Source: Lutjanus erythropterus
Lineage: Eukaryota; Chordata; Actinopteri; Lutjaniformes; Lutjanidae
Reading direction: 5' to 3'
Assembly: GCA_020091685.1 (NCBI GenBank)
Contig: CM034595.1
Coordinates: forward strand, 11,770,525-11,834,524
DNA: 64,000 nt
The position numbers were made by a program, and so were the translations under genes. Of the stretch, positions 1 to 12,539 are shown in pieces. The notes under the pieces were generated by a model. It was not told where the DNA came from, did no database searches, and saw nothing but the letters and a program-made list of their open reading frames with translations. Each line of letters begins with the position of its first letter. Positions within the stretch are counted from its first letter, which is position 1.

Positions 1-1884
1 GCAATATTTTATGTACTAAACTCACCCCAGAAATATTTAAATCCTTCCAATTACAGACGAGCGGCTAGGATCGTGACCGTATAAACTTTTCTTATCGCAG
101 TGAAAAAGCAACATATCCCTGCGGGTTTGGCGGCAATAGCTCTGATCTCAAACACATTGCACAATGGAATAACATGAGATTAACTGGACAAAAAAAAAAC
201 CTGCAGTAATAACAGTAATGAGCTAAACTCTGTGGTAAGCATACGGTTATCATCACAGCCCTCCCAGTGGCTGTTACAAATGTTCACAGGTTTATATCCA
301 CTCACTCTATATATTTACAAGTTTATGTCCAGAGATTCACAGCCATGATACCGCCATCACAGAAGCCCTCAGAAGAAGCGAACTGTGACCTAAATTACTT
401 GTTTCATTGCACACCAATACATCATCTCCAGTAAGAGTCTAGTTAAAGAAGAGAACCTCAGAGCTGACTGGAAACAGTCTTTATAGAGTTGCAGTAATGA
501 TAAACACTAGTGAAAGCGGTAATTGTTTCCTATCTTCTGGCTTTCCATCCCTCGCCATCATCTGCTCGCCAGGTCAGATAGCAAACAGCTATTTACGTAC
601 ACCGACCGTCTTAACATATGAACATTTCCATTTACTTGAAAGCGTTCTTACTGCTGGAATCAGACCAAACTACTTAGTGATATTTACTTGGTAAATAAAC
701 ATAAATTTAAGTTTGCAGGCTCGTTGAGCATCTTAATCATTTTCAGACTTTGTCAGATGTTACGTAAGTGATCTGAGTAGCACAATCACTTAGCGATTTT
801 TTTTAAAATAATGAAATAATGCCTCTTTCTGAGGTCTGTTGTTTGTTGATTCTGACCGTTTGGCTGATATGGTGTGGAAAAAATGCAAAGCGGTAATAGG
901 CAAAAATAGCATTTTGTAGTGGTGAAGAACATCATCCAAGTCCGGAGCAGTAATTAATGGAGACAGTTCAAAGTCATTGTGCTTGCTGACAAACTTGCCC
1001 ATGTTTCTTTACAGGCTCTCCAAGAGACATGGGAACCAGATGAGTGGCTGCGCTGCTGCTATTTAATCCCAGAATTCATCTGTGTGGCATTCATGCCCAC
1101 TGATTCACCCCGGCTTTGCCCACTTTATTTAAAAACACTCATGAGCATGTGCCACACACTCAGGCAGTAAATCACAGGCTTCAAGCTCATGTTGTAGAGA
1201 TTCTGGAGAGCTTTGTTAAGTCAGGATTTATCTGTGTTACAGTATCAGATCATCTCTCCTCTAATCAGATTGTGTATTGCTTTTAAAATCCAGTGTTCTT
1301 ATGAAACGCTAACCTTTTGTTGAGTGAAAACCATGATCCCCATGGCTCATTGGTGTTACTTTTATGTTCTTGCTGAGAGTATTGATGAGGTTTGGCAACA
1401 TCCAACCCACCAAGACACAAACATTTCTTCCATTGGGCTTTACCAAATAAAACAGTTATAAACAAGACCCCGGCTCTCCTACCATTCCAGCATCCCAAAG
1501 CAAAACAAGATGCTGAAGCTGCAGAAACACTTCCCAGATGTTTGTCATGAAGTGCAAGAGACTGACTATACTGTATGATCTCTGTGCTGCTCATACTGAG
1601 GACATGCAGCATAAAAACCTGTATGTAATACTCATTGGCTTCCGATGACTCAGTTTTGAATGTCTCATGTAGGAAACAAAAATAATTACATACTTATCAT
1701 GGCATCTGCTGGCTTCCACTGTTATGAGTACATGCAACCAGAGTGTACCCTAACACATGCTAAATGGCTTATCCATTACAAATAATTTCCATATGAGCAC
1801 AATTTTCACTCAGGCAACACTTTCTCATATTCCAGTGTTTTTGTTTGTACACATTTGGGGGCAAACGTGCATGCATTATGTTCA
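1..1884. other. Intergenic sequence, no recognised feature
   Basis: Only short frames occur on both strands and none resembles a known protein. A splice-acceptor-like tract (ttctttacag) ends near 1014 and is followed by a short open frame. That frame has no donor or partner exon, so I do not call it an exon. Confidence 0.5.
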
Positions 1885-2455
1885 GAGTTGGGAAAGTAAC
1901 TTTGAAAATGCATTCCAATGCAATTACCAATTACCTGTTTAAAAATGTAGCCAGAAACTTAAGCCAAGTATCACACTATTAAAGTAACTTGATTACTTTT
2001 AACATTAGTGGTTTGTCTGCGTAGTTAACATTAGCGGTTGTAACATGTAGCCAATGTTTGCAGTTTGTCTTTGCAGCTATTGGTTGGTCTGTGTAGATAA
2101 AGTTAGAGGTTGGTTTGTGCAGTTGTCAGTTGGTTTGTGTAGCTAAAGTTAGCACCTGGTCTAAGTTAGATGTTGAGACAAGATAACGGTGAACTAGTTT
2201 AAGGAGTTTTTTCAAGAGATAATGAATTGGTAGCTGTCAGATTAGCTGGTTTCACTGAGACCAGAGTGGTATTGTGATGTGTGTGCACTGCACATGGTAG
2301 TACATCGTTCTTTATCTTAAAATGCATTTTAAAATTACTAAATGTAACTGAAATAGGATTACCTCTTATTTTTTGGAACTGTAATGGAATACAGTTACCT
2401 TTTTGGTATCCTAATTACATAATCCTCTTACATGTAATCTGTTACTCTCCCAAAC
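1885..2455. mobile_element. Non-autonomous DNA transposon with 'gttgggaaagtaac' termini
   Basis: The left end reads gagttgggaaagtaac and the right end reads gttactctcccaaactt, which are inverted copies of each other. Further in, runs of aagtaactt / attacc on the left mirror gtaat / agttacc runs on the right. This matches an abundant teleost element that starts with a 'gttgggaagtaac' motif. The interior (about 1990-2170) holds imperfect repeats of a ggtttgtgtagctaaagtta-like unit. There is no transposase, so it would be a MITE-like derivative. The superfamily is not determined. Confidence 0.6.
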
Positions 2456-4902
2456 TTGATTATTTTGCAGTCTTCTTTTACTTTTCAGGGCTGGAAAACA
2501 GACTGCTGTGCAACAGTAACAGATGGACGGACAGCAGTTTTTTTCTGTCTTGTAACACAGCATCCAGGACACTAACAAGACCACTGGGAGTCATACTGGT
2601 TTAATGTCTTGATCCCTGTAGGTACCTTTAATCATTTCTGTCAGGATGACAGGATGCACCGCACAAAATGTAACACTGTTCCAGGTAGGGAATGTCCGGA
2701 CTGTCGTTCTCTCACGGTCATTTGCTCTCACATTCAACAGGGTCTTGGACGTCACAAGCTATCTGCAAAACCTTGAGGGGCTTTACTATACTGGCTCTCA
2801 CTGCTGTGTGCTGGCTGTGCGGGAAGGAACCAAATCCTGTGAGACAAATTAATATTTAGGCAAACAGGGATGTGAGGACAGCTGCTGAAAAGCCGCTTTG
2901 ACTGTCGGGCCTGCCAAAGAAAACAAAACAACACGACGCAGGGTCCCATATGCAAGACGAGGCGAGAGGAGGCTAGTCAGATGTTGCTTTTAAGAGCTTT
3001 TATGAATTATGACCACAGCTGACCATCGTCTAACTTTCTATCAATGCCATATTTGAGGAACATAATAACAGTCTTATTAATTTCCCTGCTGCAGTGCTAT
3101 GGTTGAAGCTTCGCACACAGTTTAGAACAATGATTCTCAATCTTTTTTGTACCCCCACATCCCGATTAGATAAGCTCAAATACCCGCTCATTAAGACCAC
3201 CTGTCATGTGACATGATGTATTTTCTAAGATAGTTTTTTCAGCATTTCTGCCGGATAGCTGGAGACAAACAGGAGAGGCAGGGGAGAGACAGAGGAAATT
3301 ATGTTTTATTCTTAATATAAGTGGATACTGTTGAACTGTCAATGTTTAGGTTGCTTTGGCTTCTACCACTTGGGGTGGCATAAGAAGGGTCTTTTAAACA
3401 TTTATTAGCTACAGTAACTTTTTCAACTGTTCACTTTAAGCTATCTCAATGGTTTCTTTTAGACAGTGGTTTCCAAACTGGGGGGTGGGTGCCCCCGGAG
3501 GGGCCTAGAGCCACTGGAGGGTGGATGTGAATGACCAGGGGAGAAATATGGTGAAACAAATTTAAATGAATATGATTTATGTAGGGAAGAGTTTGCTGAC
3601 CTTTATGTCACTGAAGTGATATAAGGGCCATTTTTACCAGTTGCTTCCCAGTTGCTTTTCAGCTTCTGAAAGGGAGAATGCTAACTATTACAACTGTTTA
3701 TCCATTTTCGTTAGCAATTTTTTTAAAGTGTGACTGCACTCCCAGGCCTAACCCTAACTCCAACTACATAAATTTGAAAAATGCCATAAAGTGGAAAAGG
3801 GGCTGAAGAGGGGGTGGGCTGGGGGTGCACAGGGCAACCACTGTAGGAGGTGTATCTTCGGGGATATGACACCAACCAGTGAGACAGACTGAACACCGCT
3901 CACTGACCACTGGCATCTGCTGTCAGACTCTCCGTGTCCACGGAGAAACACTGGAAGCACAGATGTTGTCACTAGCTGAGTTAATTGTTAGCAGTACAGA
4001 CAGGCTGTGTGTGCCTGTGTGTGTTTGCAGTCTGGTGGAGCTTCTACAGCCATCAAAAGCACCAACATGTAAAAACACTAAGTTAAAGGATTAGATGAAT
4101 TTCATACAGCATGTATTTAAAACTGAGCGCTGTCCCACAGACTCCCACTCAGGGGCTGGGGGAGCGTGGGCCAGCCAGCTCTGATTAGAAGACATTGAAT
4201 ATACATTTCATGATATAGACCAGTCCCAAATGGTTGACTCTGTTTCAGTATTTGCCTTGCAAGGTTCAGGATGGTTTAAAACAGGGGTTGGTGTTTTGAG
4301 ACATTTTCAACCCACGAACCCATACTGATTTTTATACATTTCTTAAGAATTGTCAATATTAACACCAGCATTGATGTGTTTCATCACAGTACAGTAATAT
4401 AATTTAGTTTACAACTGAAAAAACATATTTAAGTGTGCATTACCTTTTTTGCCTCTGTTTAGCCACTTTTAGCTAACCATATTACCCGTTTAATCTATGT
4501 GTTTAACCTAACTATTCCATCCGATTATCCATAGATTATAGGTATTTATTTTAACTGTTACTTTCGGCTAATTTTTTCAATCATTTTTCCTCACAGTTGC
4601 TAACTAAACTATTTACTTGTTACTTTTATTTCTACTTTTCTGCTAGCTTGCTAGTTTATATGCACACTCAAGCAAATTGCACTGTTGTCACAGCTCCTTC
4701 ATGCTTCTGTCTGTCTGCTGATTGGTTGACTGAACGTGCCGCTCCTCATGAGGCCACAGAGCTGCACACGACACATGAGAGCACAGTCACTGAGAAATAC
4801 TGGTGACTCTCTACATAAGAGTTGAGATGTGCTCAGTTGCTAGATTTAAAGATGGGCACTTTTTAAAATTTTTTTCAAATCTAGCAAGAAAGTTGCAAAG
4901 TA
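2456..4902. other. Intergenic sequence with weak repeat fragments
   Basis: No gene is visible. At about 3468-3560 a stretch around 'gtggtttccaaactgggggg' resembles the 'gtggttctcaaactgggg' repeats dispersed in fish genomes. A similar weak fragment lies near 3125-3200. The rest is AT-rich and unremarkable. Confidence 0.4.
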
Positions 4903-5049
4903 AGGCAGCCGTCTCTCAATGATGACCCTCTGGAGGCGGTGATGAAGAAGAAGATGCTGTCCAAGTTGATGAGCATCCTGAACAACATCTCCCACCCCCT
5001 CTACAACATGCTGGTTGAGAAGAAGACTCTCTTCAGCCAAAGACTTTAG
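4903..5049 (+). mobile_element. LINE C-terminal coding fragment
   Basis: An ATG-less open frame of 48 codons ends in TAG at 5047-5049. It includes the stretch NNISHPLYNMLVEKKTLFSQ. The pattern HPL-x(6-9)-S/TLFSxRL is typical of the region after the reverse transcriptase in fish LINE proteins. In full-length elements it is followed by a Cys/Arg-rich 'PRCxxERxRxSF' block. Here the frame stops just before that block, so this is a short dead relic. The clade is not determined, and the call rests on a short motif only. Confidence 0.45.
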
Positions 5050-5824
5050 CCAAATCTAGAGGAAAAGATTCATGATGAGATGATTTGAAACTTGCAATTA
5101 CTTGCAACATGCCGCTTTGCAAAGTTCGGATAACCTGCCAGTTTATACCAATATGACTAGACAGTGTATCATCTACATCTCTCCGCACTTCCATTCTAAC
5201 TGTTCAGGCTTTTTTTGTAGCTGGATATAATTTGTAGTGTCTTAAAATATGAATGAGCACAGTGACTGAGTGAGTTACTTGCTACAGTTTCATCTCTAGT
5301 ATTGAAAGAAAGGCAGAGAATCAAAGAAATAAAAGGTTATTTCCTGATGTGTCACAGCAGTCATGTTCTAAGCGCAAATAAACATCCCCACACAACCCCC
5401 AGACCTCCGCACAACCCAGGAAGTAACTGCAGCAACGCCTGATTCTGTCTGAGTGTGACCTAAAGCCTTGTTTCAGCGACAGTTTGTAACTGACTTGACC
5501 AGCTGACTTCACTATGAGTTGGTTGGCTGTTCAAGCAGGTGACGTGTTTTATGTTCTAAAACCAGCAGCTGAAAGAGAGCCTGACTTATACTTTTAAGTG
5601 CTAAAGCTGTGCTGTCAGTGAAGGGAAGTACTTCTTGCAATAAAGGAAATATCCCACTTTTAAGATCCATCTCAAACAGTGATTTAAAGCAAACCAAAAC
5701 TGTGATCACCTGTGACTTGACATGGTGCATATTGTATTTTGTTTTGTTTTTTTTGTACTTCTGTTTTGTATATTTATATTTGTACATTGTCATTGTAACA
5801 ATGCATGTTTACATCTTGCAGTTT

Positions 5825-6385
5825 TATCAGAATCAGAAATATTTTATTGCCTCCAAGACTATAAATATATATAAGCATATAGAAATTATAAGAAAATAGA
5901 AATAAAAGTAATAAGAATGTACAAATAATGAGAAAAAATATGTGTATTATACAACAATATATAGAAAAATAAGAAATGTGTAAAAAAAATATGTACACAA
6001 TATATACAACAATGTACACATAGTGCAAACAAACATTAATGCTGAAGATGGGGGATATAATAAGTGTGTTAAATACAATATTATTACAAATAGTAATGAA
6101 TATAAGATGGCTGACATGCACAGTATAAATAAATAAATAAATAAATAAATGCAGTGATGATGCCAGTGTAACCTGTATATTTCACTATTATATATAATTA
6201 TTGCACAGTTGAATTACTGCACAAAATGACTGTACTGTTAGATCAATATTGTACAGCTGAAGATATAAATGATAAGAAATACTAAGAAGCTTCAGAAGTT
6301 GTCAGATAAGTGGTGGTGAAATAACATACTGACGTTCACTGATGTGCACTGTTGCTATCAAATAAACAAAATAAAGTAATGTCCA
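5825..6385 (-). mobile_element. Retroelement 3' end, inverted, with AT-rich body
   Basis: On the plus strand the segment opens with atcagaatcagaaatatttt attgcc. Read on the minus strand this gives an AATAAA-type signal followed by 'tttctgattctgat', a tail seen on many teleost LINE/SINE copies. The body is very AT-rich and includes an (AAAT)n run at about 6125-6150. Short 'ttgcac' motifs near 6202 and 6220 also recur in such tails. There is no coding sequence. The exact left (internal) boundary is uncertain. Confidence 0.5.
6125..6150. repeat. (AAAT)n microsatellite
   Basis: About six uninterrupted copies of a 4-bp taaa/aaat unit, inside the retroelement tail. Confidence 0.9.
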
Positions 6386-7960
6386 TGTTTTCTCCTTCTT
6401 TTTTAACTTTCACTTTCTTACTTTTATGTTAGTAAATGTATGTTAGTATTAGTGTTGGACATGCTTTTGCACTATTTTTTTTATACTGTGTTGTTTGGCT
6501 GTCTATCAAAGCAGTTCAGATGACAGTTGGATAGTTTGTGAATATATTTGTTGTATTTAATTAAATCATATTTTGTATATATTAGTTGAACTGCTCCCCT
6601 TTGTTAATGCAGTAGTTACATTACAGATTTAAATACCAACTGGGGTACCACTACCTCTGGTTAGGGATCACTGGAGACAGAGGGAAATCTTTCACCGCAG
6701 TGTTTTGAATTGATTAACAGGGCTCAACGGCCTAAATGTGGCCATAACTGAGAGCATATTCTGCTTAGTTCAGACTCTGCACAGCATGTCATCCTTTGAA
6801 GCGCAGCTGTGAACCGAGTTTTTTAAATATGGAGGAGGGAGTTTCGCCCTGAGCCAAGAAGTCTATCTTGGGGCTCCAGATTTACTGTACAGGAAACGTC
6901 CAGTGCAAAGACCTGCAGTAAGTTTACCCTGCGGCTGCTTAGACATGCTGAGCGAATATATCATCCTCTTTATGTGGACGTTCGGACAATATACACTTAC
7001 ACGCAGAAGAGCAGGTGCGTGTGGACTCACACACACTGACGTACACACGCTCGCAGATAAACTAACATTTCGGTCTAAGAGAAACAGTCGGGTCTCTGTA
7101 TTTAGGTGTGGGGTTAACAGATTGCTCGTTGTGGACCCGCACATCAAACATTCCTATAAAGGCAGAATCTGGGGAATGCTCTGTGGAACAGCGAGAGCAC
7201 GTTTCCAAATGTTTGAGCCTGCCTGCGGTGGGGAGAGGATGACAGGATGCGGGCTTAGCAGGGCTGGCTCGAGGCTGAGGTTTACTGTAAAGTTTATGTG
7301 AGTGTGTGAGCATGTGTGTGTGAATGTTGCAAGGTGTGGGACACTAATATGCACCTTTGCCGAGTGTAAATGTTTTAGAGGCATCTTGTGAAGCAGGCTG
7401 AAAGCATCTTTGACATAATTACACAGTCTGTCAAAGCTAAAGAGGAGGTTCCCAATGAAACCAGGACTGGCAGGTCAGTGTGAAGAGTGGAAACCAGACT
7501 GCCAAAAATGGGAAGTTGTTGACTAAACATCTGTGAGTGTGAGTATGTCTGTGTGTGTGTGTGTGTGTGTGTGCTGGCACGTTTGCATGTGTTGGGAAGT
7601 GTTTTCTACAGTAAGCAGGCAGCGGTTCATCAGCCCAGCTGATGATTGATGACCTGATGGAATTTGTTGCATATCTGAGTGCAATGTTTAACCTCTTTGA
7701 GTTCTGGTCAAATGCACGTCCTGCTAAATTTCAGCTGCCACTCACCTCAAAGTGCTTTTCCCTCTTTTCCCTTCCATCATATGTGAAGAATAAATATTTT
7801 TTTTTCACAAGGCACCCTTGAAAGGTTGAGTTTCTGAGCTCTTTGCTATCGTTTCGACGTTTGCCAAGAAATGTTGACATTTACAATCTGCTGCTCTATG
7901 GACAAATACATTGCATAATTGCATATGACAACCATATTCTCCTCAAGTCTGGTCCCTTAT
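6386..7960. other. Intergenic sequence, no gene seen
   Basis: There are several overlapping short frames between 6860 and 7385 on both strands. None is recognisable, and codon content gives no reason to prefer any of them. A short GT microsatellite lies at 7551-7573. Confidence 0.45.
7551..7573. repeat. (GT)n microsatellite
   Basis: Uninterrupted GT dinucleotide run of about 23 bp. Confidence 0.9.
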
Positions 7961-8010
7961 TGGTCCACCACTTTGGTCCAGACTGAAACATCTCAACAAC
8001 TAGTAAGCTG
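7961..8010. repeat. Dispersed repeat fragment shared with 39.1 kb
   Basis: The 20-mer at 7969-7988 (cactttggtccagactgaaa) is identical to 39126-39145. The following words (catctcaacaacta) match a tail known from a common teleost repeat. This copy is short. Confidence 0.55.
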
Positions 8011-8480
8011 TTTTCACATCTGAACTATGTCCCGAGAATCAGATCCAGACATGGTCTGAATGACATTAGGAGATGGTCCAAGTCAGATGTGTTCACATGT
8101 AATCTGAAATCTGTATGGTTTAGGGCGAGGGGTGTGTGTGCAGAGCATGCAAGAGGACTCGTCTGTAATGATGACTGTTTTTGCATTGATATCAATACAA
8201 ACTGAGACTCAAAATTAACAAACTGTGATGGAAGCGGAGGATGAAAAATGTGGAGATCAATTGACACCGTAATAATACTTTTTTCTCAGGATGGCATGTT
8301 GGAGTAGGGTGGGACCCACCTTCATCATCCTGGGACAAAAATATTGCTGGCCAGCAGGAGAGATACTTTGTGGTGCGATGGATCCAGTATGCACAGTTCT
8401 GACGGTAATCTTACAAACATCTTGGGGACCATTTTCAAAATAAATGCTCTGGATTTAATGGGATTTATGGAGACAATTTC

Positions 8481-8845
8481 TTTTTGTAATTAAAGTTTTT
8501 ATTTGTTTGAGTACACACGAACAGACAGTATTCTAGTACACAATAATATGTCCATAGGCCAGTGGTAAATAAACATTCATAGAACCAAAATTGTAAATTG
8601 CAACCACAGCAGTACAGCTACATCATTCTAGTGTCCCAGCAATGCTGTGAGCAAAAAAGCCATCCCATGACCTCTTAAAGTTGTCACATTCATTACTGAT
8701 TCTAGCTAACATTTGTTCATATGAAACTATTTCTAACATAGATTCCATTTATTTTTTTTAAAGTCTGGAGAGGATGTAGTCTTCCAAAATCTGAGGATCA
8801 TTCCAGCAGCTGTGACAATCCCCACATTTGGTCTTGGTTATTTAG
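8481..8845 (-). mobile_element. L1/Tx1-type LINE C-terminus and 3' UTR, 5'-truncated
   Basis: On the minus strand, frame one encodes AAGMILRFWKTTSSPDF, ending near 8763. After a one-frame shift it continues with a segment containing SMLEIVSYEQMLARI and FKRSWDGFF. The order 'IL-x-WK-x(4)-P ... W/M-x-S-M-LE ... E-x(3)-R ... F-x(2)-W-x(2)-F' is the usual C-terminus of vertebrate L1/Tx1 LINE ORF2. A 3' UTR of about 190 bp follows, with AATAAA on the minus strand near 8500. The frameshift and in-frame stops show it is dead. It is probably a 5'-truncated insertion. Confidence 0.6.
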
Positions 8846-10599
8846 GTATCGTAGCACCTAACCACTTCGCTGTGTTCTAGTATTTCTTTTTTTTTTTTTT
8901 TTGCTAAAATCGGCAAACAAGTTTACAGTCCCAGATTGTGGACACAATTTTTTTTCACACAGGATTAATACTTTGTATTACCAGAGGACTTTGTGTTACT
9001 TGGATATTAGCCCTGATGTGTGTGTTTCACTGACATTATCTGCTGGATGTCGAAGCTCCACAAAACACTGATGTTTCAGAAGCGGAGTGTGTGCAGCCAC
9101 ATTAAAAAATGTTGTTTTGTGGGTATTTTTCCCACTTTCTGTGTATGTTACAAACATACACATTTGCAGCTCATTTATACAAAGTACCAGATGCGTTATG
9201 ACTGTACTTGAATATGACAACCTATTGTTGTTCCTAAGCCTTTCTGTCATTATAATTCATTTAAAACGTCAATATAGTTGATCTCACAGCACAGCTGTTG
9301 ACTGCTGTTCAACATATTAAGAGCTGCGATCGAATTCCATATTTGCTCAGTTGTCTGACAACAAAAAACAGATGTTTAAAAAAAATAGGAGCCAAAATCA
9401 CAGAGATGCCGATTTGCACAAGACTCAAATGACATCTGCGTTTGCCGAAATATGAAGTAATTTGTGGTGGAATTTTTACTTTACAAATTATGAAAATGGC
9501 AGATTCTGTGATTTGCCATCACAAATGTCAAATTAGCCAATCAGACCCTTCATCGCTTTGGGGTGTTATTTTATACATAAGAAAACTCAAGTGTCAGGCA
9601 GAGTACACAACTGCTGCAGGGCTGCTTCTGGAGACAGGGAACCAAATCAGTTTCAGTCCCATATGCTACACTGTGAGCTTGGGAAACAGTCCATGAGTTT
9701 ATGCCATGAGGGGATGTTTAAAGAAGTGTCTGATGAATGCAGACTCCGAGATGATCCCGTGAACTATACAGGATGATCACAGGGCAGATCAGGACACTGA
9801 AGCTGTCACAGTTAGGAGGTATGGTACGCAGGAAGAGCAGTTTACTGGTGAAACGCGGAAATGCATCTATCACATGAAAATCACAGCAGACATTTTACAA
9901 GTTCTGAGCAAATTTAAAGTGTTTCAATAAATTTCTCCTCGGTGACCTGGCATGACATTCTCTGGAAGAGTGATGACTTGTGTTTCAACATCCTGTCAAC
10001 AAAACATCACAGTACATCAGAACCAGCAGCATTCTGCTCGGCTACGTCATGAAGATCCTTTCATCCAGCGCCAAGCTGACGGGCAACTCAATAATTATTT
10101 CTTTTGAGGAAAAACTCCACCACGTTGTTGTGATGTTCAAGAAATTTGTGGTTTCATGCTCTGTTGGTGTTCTTGATTAGGGGATTGGGGAATGAGGATA
10201 TGGGAAACAGAATCAGTGTTTTATCTCAACCACAGCGTTGTCAGCCAAGCCTTGGCACCGGCCGTGACAGATTGTGTGTAAACATGTCATATGAAAATGA
10301 TCACTGTATGCCCATAGGCTCCTAGATTTGGACTGCCTTGTGTTTAGCCATTTCTTTCCTTCTGTATCGTCCATGCTAATGTATTTGTATTCCAAGACTT
10401 CGTAGTATCTTAAATCTTTGGTTATCTGATGATCAGATTAGGATTAGGAGACATTTTTAGAGCATTATAGTCACGCCTGGAAGTGTCCATGTTTAAATAC
10501 TTCCACATACTGTAGTCCACACATGAAAGTTCTGCATGCATACATACATTCTATTACCACCACTATTAACACCTTGATATAAACATATTTGTCTAATTG
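8846..10599. other. Intergenic sequence, no recognised feature
   Basis: A poly(T) run sits at about 8887-8902, possibly marking another old retroinsertion on the minus strand. No gene is supported in the remainder. Confidence 0.4.
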
Positions 10600-10962
10600 T
10601 AGGGCTGCAGCAAACTATTATTTTTCATTAATTATTGATATGTCAATCATTTTCTCAATAAATTGATTAGTTGGTTGGTCCTTAAAATGTCAGAAAATTG
10701 TGAAAAATGTCCATCAGTGTTTTCCAAAGTCAAAGGTGAAGTCTTCAAATGTCTTGTTTTGTCCACAACCCAAAGATATTCATCTTACTGTCAAAGAAGA
10801 ATAAATAAACTATAATATATTCACATTTCAGAAGCGGAAATTACTGTATAGAATTCAGCAATTTTTTTCTTAAAAGATGACCCAAAAGATTAGTCAATTA
10901 TCAAAATAGTTACACGTTTATTTAATGGTCAATTAATAATTGATTCACTGTTGCAGATCTAC
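10600..10962. mobile_element. Non-autonomous element of the 'tagggctgcaac' family, near full length
   Basis: It begins tagggctgcagc and ends in an inverted relative, gttgcagatcta. Internal words (attaattattgat, attagttggttggtcc, aaaatgtcagaaaattgtga, tcttgttttgtccacaaccc) match a very common teleost repeat of about 370 bp. The inverted ends and TAATCGATTA-like internal palindromes suggest a DNA element without coding capacity. No clear target duplication is visible. Confidence 0.65.
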
Positions 10963-11410
10963 CTCATTCATCATTTTCTGCAACGTCCTGAAGATATTTT
11001 GTGTCATTCTATTACTGCTCGCAATCAATGCATTTGCACTAAATATACCACAGAAAACTCGTCCATCCCGCTGACTTTAGTTGACCTTTGCTGCAGGACA
11101 TGCCCCATCTCTCCGTTTCTCATTTTTAGCCACCTTTATCCTCTCCACTATTAAATAATATTACAATCAAAAAAATGACATGCGTAATTTGAAAGGGGTC
11201 GCTCACAGTGAGAAAATTACAAATAATTATCACCAACTCTGCAGCTTCCCACAGCTCTTAAACAGCAGATAAAACAAGTGAGCTGGTTAGAGGGCTGGAT
11301 ATATCCATCAGGAGATGCTGGATACCAAAAACTGAGCTTAAAAAACAGATAACACTGGACATTAAATTTGTCATTTGGCCAGAAACACAACTTGCTACAG
11401 CTGGAAAGAT

Positions 11411-11712
11411 AACTCAGTTAATTGATTGAAATTAGTTGGCAACAATTTTAATTATCTATTAACCATTTCAGTCACTTTGTGAGCAAAAATGTCAAATGTT
11501 TGCCAACTCCAGCTTCTTAAACATAAGGATCTGCTGCTTTTCTTTGTCATTTATGGTAAATAAAGAGTCTTTAGGTTTTGGACAGTTGGTTGTATGAAAG
11601 AAGCAATTTGAAGACATCACTTGTGATGATTTTTTAAATTTATTTTTTACATTTTATAAACTAAACGGTTAATCATTTAATCATGCATCGATAATCATTA
11701 GCTGCAGCCCTA
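11411..11712. mobile_element. Second, diverged copy of the 'tagggctgcaac' group
   Basis: It ends in gctgcagccctaca, the inverse of the family start. It carries attgattgaaattagttgg, gtcaaatgtttgccaactcc and cggttaatcatttaatcatg in the expected order. The interior differs from the 10.6-kb copy, so this is probably a related subfamily in opposite orientation. Its left end is blurred. Confidence 0.5.
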
Positions 11713-11989
11713 CAACTTGCAACTGTTTGCTAACACATTTGCCATCTTACTTTCATAAGCTGAAATGTCTGTGTTGTATTTACAGTTTGTTGTGTGTCTT
11801 TTCAAGTAGCCCGAAGAAATTATTAAATGCAGGTTGTAAATAAAAAATACACAACAAAGGACAAAAATAAAAACAGAAACTGAGAAACTTCTGAAGTCAC
11901 TTCATTTGTTGCACTACTGTGTTTCATGTAAATGAAAATGGATACAACAAAGATGACAGTATCCTGTTTGTTTGAGATGAGTCATTATT

Positions 11990-12260
11990 TAATTCCTCCG
12001 AAATGCTACTGGAAATCAACCCCCGCTCAGTCAATCAGGATTCGTTTGCCGCTTCACTGAGCTGCAGCAGTAATAGTATCAGTTTCGCTGTACTAATTAG
12101 ACTATTTTTATTAAGCTAGACGGTTACAGCAGGGTGGGCGTGGAAGCATTTTAATCAGGTGAGAGGAGGACGCAGTAATCAATGGAGGAACGTTTGGCAT
12201 GTACACGGAAAAGTGAGAAGACTGTAATTATCCAGATACAGCTGATTCTTACAGACACTG
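11990..12260. other. Repeat-poor segment, possible cis-regulatory element
   Basis: There is no transposon signature. The sequence has mixed base composition with homeodomain-type cores (ctaattag at 12094-12101, attatcc near 12226) and E-box-like words. It lies next to a CA repeat. This is inference from texture only; conservation cannot be tested here. Confidence 0.2.
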
Positions 12261-12270
12261 ATTACAGCTT

Positions 12271-12272
<2 letters not shown>

Positions 12273-12310
<38 letters not shown>
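12273..12310. repeat. (CA)19 microsatellite
   Basis: Uninterrupted CA run of 38 bp. Confidence 0.95.
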
Positions 12311-12313
<3 letters not shown>

Positions 12314-12539
12314 CTCAAAGAACTATGTTGCTAATAATGGTATAATAAACATGTACAGAACCTTGTACTTAAGGTATTCATAACTTTACTAATATACATG
12401 CCAAGACAGAAAACGTGAATAATTTGTGATAATACAACGAGGCCAGCTTTGAGCTTATGTAATATCACTGAATCACAGGTTATATTGATGATCAGACCTG
12501 TTAAACCGTCCATATACACTAAATAATCCTATCACCAAC

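Noticed and set aside
1000-1180. Exon-like stretch after ttctttacag (frame encoding LQETWEPDEWL)
   Set aside because: A single acceptor-like tract without donor, partner exon or protein match. Such tracts occur by chance in 64 kb.
4846-5040. 64-codon minus-strand open frame
   Set aside because: It is antisense to the LINE fragment at 4903-5049, whose plus-strand frame carries the recognisable motif.
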